A stretch of DNA of 64,000 nucleotides, from assembly GCA_963969595.1 (NCBI GenBank), contig OZ018409.1, positions 11,670,520 to 11,734,519 of the forward strand. Direction: 5' to 3'. The DNA comes from Neckera pumila. Its lineage: Eukaryota > Streptophyta > Bryopsida > Hypnales > Neckeraceae. Both the position numbers and the translations under genes were made by a program. Under the pieces are notes generated by a model. The model had not been told where the DNA came from, did no database searches, and saw only the letters and a list, made by a program, of their open reading frames with translations. Below are positions 57,817-64,000 of the stretch, piece by piece (the first letter of the stretch is position 1; each line of letters begins with the position of its first letter).

Positions 57817-58513
57817 TGTATGGGTGATTTCAAGAAACACTTGTCCTATTTTTTATCCCCTTGCCCTCAGATGGGTGGTTTTTTGCTTATAACCCTTGCA
57901 TCTTTTGTTCGTTTGGCGTGAAATTTGGAATGAAGGTACATGTGGACATGTAGTAGTTGCAAACATTGGGTAATTTTTTCAAATTAGTTTATTATTTTTT
58001 ATCTACTCCCAATTGGATGTCTACCTTGGCCATTTTGGGAGGATTTTGTCCTATTTTTGACCCCAAAAGGCAAATTAAAAGCCACAAATTGGACATGTTG
58101 GAGGTCTATTTAACATTACAAGGATTGACGATGATTTTTTATGAAAATATCAACATGTCAATTGTGCAAAGATTACGAAGAGGGAAAAAATTTCCTACAT
58201 GAATCCTTTGGTTCAATGAAAGTGCAATCTTCTCTAGCAAAATGATTTTATTTTTATTTATTTATTTTTTTAAATTACTAAAAATGAAAAGGTCTACAAA
58301 TCCTTTTTTTGTTATTTTTTGCTCCCAATGGCTTCTATAGTACTCCACAGTAGTCTATAGCACTGCATCGTATTGAATTGACGGTTTAGATCTGTAGGGG
58401 TACTGCGGACACATAGTACTAGTGGTACTACTTAGTACTGCCAATTAATCCTATGGCCAAAAATTGTATTTTTGGACCAAAAATGTGAAGTGTTTCTTGT
58501 AATCACCTATACA
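57817..58513. mobile_element. GGGTGATTNCAAGAAA element (about 697 bp)
   Basis: The left end GTATGGGTGATTTCAAGAAA plus CACTT pairs with the right end AAGTGTTTCTTGTAATCACC plus TATAC. The interior is AT-rich; an 81-codon frame is not convincing. Related ends lie at 53157 and 54536. Confidence 0.7.
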
Positions 58514-58605
58514 CATTTGTATTTTTAGTTGATAAAAGGAGTCATTTAGAGCATTAGGCTTGTAAAGACATTTTTTTTTTCAAGTGACACAGTTGCAACA
58601 TTATG

Positions 58606-59146
58606 TACTCCCTCCATCCTAAAATGATTGTCCCATGAAAAACTTTTCTCAATATTAAGGCAAAATTTGAGAATTTGATAAAGTAATGAATGCAGACATG
58701 TAGATTAACTTTGATTTGCTCAGCAGTATGCAAAAACGGCAATATCAAGTCTAAAGGATGAACTACTTAAAGTATGAAAGTTGAGGCTACAAGATCACAT
58801 GATAAATCACCTTGTAGCTTACAATTTTCTACCAAAAATGAATACTAAGCATAATAGTACATTATTTTCCATCTTGTCTTTGTATCATGTGAAGATTTTG
58901 TGAAGATAGTTTACGATTAGATTTTCCTTGAGCAGCTTATGAGCAGCTTGTTGTAAGCAAGCAAGCAACTTATGTAACTAAAACTGACTATTTTATGAAC
59001 TGTGTCTTTGTCTAACTAAACTTTTATTGTGACACACTAACTATTTCATAATTGCATCTTAATATAACTAAATTTGAAGTAATGGACAATCATTTCTGGA
59101 CGTCTATTTTGGAAAGATGGACGATCGTTTCGGGACAAAGGGAGTA
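58606..59146. mobile_element. Stowaway-type MITE (541 bp)
   Basis: The ends TACTCCCTCCATCCTAAAAT and CGTTTCGGGACAAAGGGAGTA are the textbook Stowaway terminus (CTCCCTCCGTYYC) with the TA target. A second inner GGACAATCATTTCTGGACG near 59086 repeats the end sequence. It is non-coding and of the Tc1/mariner superfamily. Confidence 0.88.
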
Positions 59147-59226
59147 CAATATTGTATAGCTAAATTGACAATATAGTAATGTATTATATACAATATTGCA
59201 TAGCAAACCGACAATATAGTAATGTA
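59147..59226 (+). repeat. Two tandem ~41-bp units beside the Stowaway element
   Basis: ACAATATTGTATAGCTAAAT / ACAATATTGCATAGCAAACC, each followed by GACAATATAGTAATGTA. Confidence 0.8.
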
Positions 59227-59778
59227 GTTGTTGCAAATTTTAGACTTGACATTTTGCATATTTAATAAAATAATACCTCGGTGTAATAGAATACAAAAAA
59301 AATAGATGAATAATCAAAAAATTGAATTTGGATTAGGTTGTAGTAATTGTGACAATGACACTAGACACACTAGTATGATCAATGCTCAAATCTAGTCAAC
59401 TAACTCTTTCTGGCATTTAAATTGAATTTTCTTGTATTTTTTTTCAGTAAAATTTATAAAAATAATAAATTAAAGTACATTAACCACTATTAAAATCAAA
59501 CATCAATAAATCTAGAAACTATTGATAGAATTTATTTATTATATAATCAAATTTTGGATAATAAATTTGAAAATTTATTTTTAGTATGTAATATAGAGAA
59601 TCTATTTTTTGTATTGTCTTGGTCAGAGTCATATTGCTTATAGATTTTCTTTGCTAGTATATTTTAAACTAGCAACATATTGCATTTGTCACAATACACA
59701 ATTTACATCATGTAACAAAGACACTCGATTATGCCATATTGTTATTTCTTTTTGTAAAATGTATGTGGGTAGTCTAGT
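59227..59778. other. AT-rich intergenic DNA, no feature seen
   Basis: A 67-codon plus frame only, without similarity. Confidence 0.45.
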
Positions 59779-60695
59779 CACTATAAGAAAACAAGTGTTT
59801 TTTTTATGTTAGATCCAAAATATGCAATGTCCAAGGCAAAACATACGGTGTCCACGGGTCATCAAGATATCTGAGAGATGGATTGCGATTTAAGGTAGGT
59901 TTCTGAGGATGTTGCAAATGACAATGGCAAATTTCAATGAAAACAAGTTGGTGTTATCCTTCATTTTGGTGTTTTTGATGACATATTTGAGGACATCCTG
60001 ATGACCTCAAGATTGTCAGCCAAAACATTGAGTGCCACGTCAGCTTCATTGACCCATTTTCACTATTGATAATTTTCCAAAAATTACTGTGATCTTGAAT
60101 AAAGCGTTTGTCTAAGGTAAAAAAAAAGAGACTGGGCAATTTTTGGCCAAAAAAATGATGATGTGGCGGGTGACGTGGCATGCTACGAGGAAATTAATTA
60201 ATGCGGCATCAAATAATGTTGATGTGGCATGCCACGTCAGTATAGGACAACTGCACTATACGGATTCTATGTTTATTTTGGAGATGTCTACAGAGATGTA
60301 TAGACATTGTCGGAGACGTTATGTGAAATAGTGAGATGTCTACCGAAATGTCACCTGAGATGTGACAATGTATTCAGAGACGTAGTTGGAGTTGGCAAAA
60401 GGTTTATAGAGATGTCTATGGAGACCTGAGGACCCGGGACCTCAATTGTTCCTTTTAGCAATCTACAGACTCCTCTTTTCCAAATGCTCACCTTATGTAG
60501 ATTAAACTATGCCATCAATGGAACTGCAAAAATTACAATATCTCATCTACAAGTCTAGAAAATTGAGGAGGATAAAAGAACTTGGCAAAGAAAGGCCAAA
60601 GCCATTAGTATGCCCCTATATGAAACCCTAAATTTAGCCAAATACGGATGTAGATGCTCTTTGCTGCAGGAATAAACCAACAATAAACCACTGAT

Positions 60696-60966
60696 TTAGG
60701 GATATATAACGCGAGAATCTTTATGCTCAATTCGACATGGATGAAATGTCTCCCGAGGCAAGGGCAGAATGGAGTGTTCTATATGCTCCTTAGGCAAAGT
60801 GCCTTTGCATCCTCGGTGACACTCAGTTGTTGGCATCTGCTCGTTCTCGCAATCTCCCTCATTAGCCGGTCCCGCGTTAACTGCAACTTGATCGCCCTTT
60901 ACCTCGTTAGAAGCAATTTGATTGCTCTGAATCCTGTGCAGAGGAACCTGCATTAGGAAAAATTTC
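60696..60966 (-). other. GC-richer segment inside the CACTA element, possible captured gene piece
   Basis: A 90-codon minus frame (60968-60696) and a 77-codon plus frame overlap here. Composition differs from the rest of the element. No family was recognised. CACTA elements are known to carry host gene fragments, but here that is inference. Confidence 0.3.
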
Positions 60967-61230
60967 AACCCTCAAAAGGGCCATGAGTTTTGCACCCTCA
61001 AGGTGCAATTATGGAAAAAAATAGAAATAGGAAATTATTTTTTATTTTAAAAAAGTTGGGTGTTGACATGGCACTGTTGGTGCCACATCAGTGCCCCATT
61101 AGTTTTCTATTTTTAAATTTTTTTTTTCTAAAAAAGTATATTTTTTTAATAAAAAGTATATTTTTTTATTTTTTCTATAATTGCACTTCGGGGGTGCAAA
61201 AATAAAAAACTCGCAGCCCTTTGCAGGGTT
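60967..61230. mobile_element. MITE nested in the CACTA element (264 bp)
   Basis: The ends AACCCTCAAAAGGGC and GCCCTTTGCAGGGTT pair. The inner arms TTTTGCACCCTCAAGGTGCA and TGCACTTCGGGGGTGCAAAA pair with each other and also fold locally. The centre is T/A-rich. Superfamily not determined. Confidence 0.65.
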
Positions 61231-62391
61231 TAGAATTCTTGTAATGATAGCGCTCTTGCAGCATTTGCTAAGGATCCACGGCCTACTAATCGACAAGCAT
61301 TGGAATGCAAGGAAATACAAATGTCACCAAACGCCATAATGGACACTAATACGCCTCAAGATACATATAGGCAGACAAACCACTATATCTTGCAGACATC
61401 TGGAAGGAAGTCTATATGCTGGTCGACTAAAATATATAGGACCAACAAGTGCTAAGCTTCATCTTCCAACACAACATTGTCTCCTAGCATATCTTTGAAG
61501 TCTTTGGTACTCTTTGAAGAGACATAGAGGTGGACAACAAACTCTATCCTCATGACGTCCCACTAGATATTTGGTGCTGCCACACAAACATGTAATTTCA
61601 TCATTTTACATATCCCATGTGGTTTGTCTTCCCCCCTACCACCCCACTTGTATAAAGAGCCCGTCTTCTCCCCTCTATATACTCAAATCAAGTGGTTTTA
61701 GAAGCCATGTGACATAATTGTCAAATATGGTGTATTTTATATGGTGTATTTTATATGATGTGTTGTATACAATGTATGACCATGATGTTAATATGGACAA
61801 TCTCACATGTCCTACATGACGTCCACATGCATTTTATAATGTCCAATACAACATGCCAAATAGTGCCTTCTATGACCTAAACGTCTAATGTGACATCATT
61901 TTGTTCTCCTAAATCATACTAAACATTGCCAGAGTTATTCATAATGAAAAGTAGATGACCACATTGATGTCATAAGACATCTAGACGTCTAAGGTGACGT
62001 CTCAAAAAACATGTAGATGTCTAATTTGACGTTGATGTCTTCAAAGACAACATGAAAATTCTTAGACAACAAAAAACTATGTCACGTCATTCTTATTGGA
62101 TGCCATGTCATTTTTCTTGCTATCACATCACATGACACCTTAATATGCCAACCATGGACAGAAATGGATGAAAAAATTCCTACGTGGTTGCCCCCATCCG
62201 CGTGGCACTTAGGTGGTAGCCACATGGAGGCTTTTGAGGACCCGTTGACCCATGTCTTTTTGGATGTTTGGTCGAAAACATGTTGATGTCCGACCTCTAA
62301 TCTAATGTTTTTTGCTTGTCTCACGCAATGCAAAATTTTGGAAGTCCACATATAATCTAGGGATTAAAAACAACAATGTGTCTTTATAGTG

Positions 62392-63150
62392 ACTAGTCAA
62401 AAAATTTAGAGACTTATCTATGTATATAATATTTGTATAGTATCTTTGGTGACCTTAAAATATTATATATGCCTTCTTAAAACATTCAAATATATCTTCA
62501 AAATATAAATACAGCTCTCAAAATGATCTTCCGAGGCTAAAATGTTTCTATAAAACTACAAGGAAAAAAAACTAGTTGTCATTTCAATTCTTTAAGAAAT
62601 ATTTATATTACTTCTTATGGCATAAAAATAATGAAAATTAGTAAGATAATATTTCATATAAATTCAAAATTCAAAATAAAATTATAGATGTTACATATTT
62701 ATAATTTTATTCAAAGATGCCTAATGTCTTAGGCACTTGGTTGTTTATATTCCCCTTGTATTTGTATTGAAATAATACGTTTTAATTAAATTTAATTTTA
62801 GAGGCTTATGAAAGATGAATAAATTCATCCACTGGTGAAATTCTTATTATTAAAAATTATTTATTGGAAAAAAGTGCAATAAAATCTAGTATATTGTTGA
62901 TTCTAAGTACATTTTCACATTACATGATTTTTTTGGATGTATTTTATGTTCTTGTTGTCTATGGAATGTGGTAGAAAAAACATGAAACAACCTTGGCATG
63001 GTCTTGAATATTGATTATTTACTTCAAATCTATAGTTCTCACAAGTAGTCGTCAAAGCTATTTGAAATTCTCATGCACTATCCAATTTTGTTTCTTTCAC
63101 TTCAAATACTATGATAGATAACTAAAAATTGTAATACATAATAGATTGAA
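62392..63150. other. AT-rich intergenic DNA, no feature seen
   Basis: No reading frame or repeat ends worth calling. Confidence 0.5.
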
Positions 63151-63339
63151 TACAGTTGAACCTCCCAAAGTTAATTGTCTCTAAACTAATAAAGTGTTGT
63201 CATGAAGTATTGATTGCCGGTCCCAACTTAACAATATGAACCACATACGAACATCATGACCCTCCCTAATGTAATAACTTCTTTAACTTGATGTGTCAGA
63301 CCAGTCCCAACTTTATTAGTTTAGAGAGGTTCTACTGTA
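63151..63339. mobile_element. Emigrant/pogo-type MITE (189 bp)
   Basis: It starts TACAGTTGAACCTCCCAAAG and ends TTTAGAGAGGTTCTACTGTA between TA dinucleotides. It has the same end family as 6974-7077 and 7159-7351. Confidence 0.82.
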
Positions 63340-64000
63340 GCATTAATTTGCATCAAATATAAAAGCAATAACTAAACAAAAATGCTTAACAAAGATATTT
63401 TCAAGAAATTTGTGCAACACTCAAGAAATCAAATTAGCTACAATTATTGAATTTGCTACACCACAAGTTTTGAAGAAGAGATTTTTTTGCCAAGTAAATA
63501 GATAAAAGATCTAGAACACGTACAAAGTGAGCTATCTCTCACTCCTCAAACAATAAATCTAAGAGTCCAAATGCAAAAATAGAAAGTGATGCTTCACTTA
63601 TTGGGGCAAGCGCCATAGCTAAGCAGATCCTAGCAATAAATTCTCTCACTCAAAACATTTGCAAGACTTGACTTGGCAAAGAATGACAAATCAAGGGAAT
63701 CCTTCCACCTAATATCTCAAATCCTAATTAGCCTTGAAATTAGTTTCTTTTCTGATAATTTCTATATTTTTTTTCTTCCTATTTGCTTCTTCTAGCTCAC
63801 CTTTGTCTTCTTCACCTCTAAAACATACACTTCAAACTGTCATGAAGTCAACTAAGAAGCTAAAAATGGAATAGTCTTGGTCCTCTAATTAATTTAAAGT
63901 CAAGTGAAAATCTGCACCAAAAAATTGTTCAAATATAGTTTACATATTCAAAACCTTGAGATACACTCTTTTTCCTTGTCATCCTCAATTACTATTATTC
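63340..64000. other. AT-rich intergenic DNA, no feature seen
   Basis: Nothing recognised up to the window edge. Confidence 0.5.

Larger units (their letters stand above)
59779..62391. mobile_element. Non-autonomous CACTA element (2.6 kb)
   Basis: It begins CACTATAAGAAAACAAGTG and ends TTGTTTTTAATCCC... read inward from CACTATAAAGACACA on the other strand; the outermost bases are CACTATAA at both ends. Subterminal regions carry many copies of AGATGTCT / GACGTC / GACGTGGCAT-like words in both orientations (60170-60430 and 61550-62100), as CACTA (En/Spm) elements do. The inverted match extends four bases beyond CACTA (CTAG), so a clean 3-bp target duplication is not visible. No transposase was seen. 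The middle (60470-60960) is GC-richer. Confidence 0.82.

Noticed and set aside
1..64000. tRNA, rRNA, CRISPR array or complete LTR retrotransposon
   Set aside because: I looked for tRNA B-box-like words, spaced direct repeats and paired long terminal repeats and saw none that hold up. A covariance-model scan (tRNAscan-type) and an LTR finder would settle it.

Overview
The window is nuclear DNA of a land plant. It holds three genes with clear plant relatives: a six-exon LanC-like protein, an intronless histone H4 and a two-exon AMT1 ammonium transporter. The introns are GT-AG, and the transposon ends are of plant types (Stowaway, Emigrant/pogo, CACTA). Coding sequence is fairly GC-rich, while the rest is very AT-rich. 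The strongly diverged H4 and an intron inside AMT1 suggest a lineage outside the well-studied flowering plants, but I cannot name it. No organelle, bacterial or viral segment was seen.

Layout. 0-8.2 kb: repeats only, mostly short inverted-repeat elements (MITEs) and one long hairpin. 8.2-13.0 kb: LanC-like gene on + (coding exons between 9536 and 12462). 13.4-23.8 kb: AT-rich DNA with copies of a roughly 0.9 kb TTAA-flanked element, a foldback and a 162-bp tandem repeat. 24.8-25.4 kb: one long unrecognised reading frame in a GC-richer patch. 28.4-29.6 kb: histone H4 variant on +. 30.3-32.8 kb: dispersed repeats. 33.8-36.2 kb: AMT1 on -. 36.4-45.6 kb: a cluster of TTAA elements. 47.6-48.9 kb: a retroposed 3' end next to a GC island with perfect hairpins. 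50-59 kb: more MITEs and a 1.1 kb foldback interrupted by a small TTAA element. 59.8-62.4 kb: a non-autonomous CACTA element.

The three genes have no evident joint pathway: LanC-like proteins are soluble zinc proteins, AMT1 takes up ammonium at the plasma membrane, and H4 packages DNA. Intergenic DNA is dominated by non-autonomous DNA transposons.

Two things stand out. First, the H4 gene encodes 13 substitutions against the usual plant H4, including loss of lysine 20 (now proline), in the most conserved protein family of eukaryotes. Second, several families of non-coding elements begin TTAACCC and end GGGTTAA, which is the signature of piggyBac-type (or Sola3-type) transposition. One copy sits inside one arm of an inverted repeat whose other arm preserves the nearly unoccupied target site.
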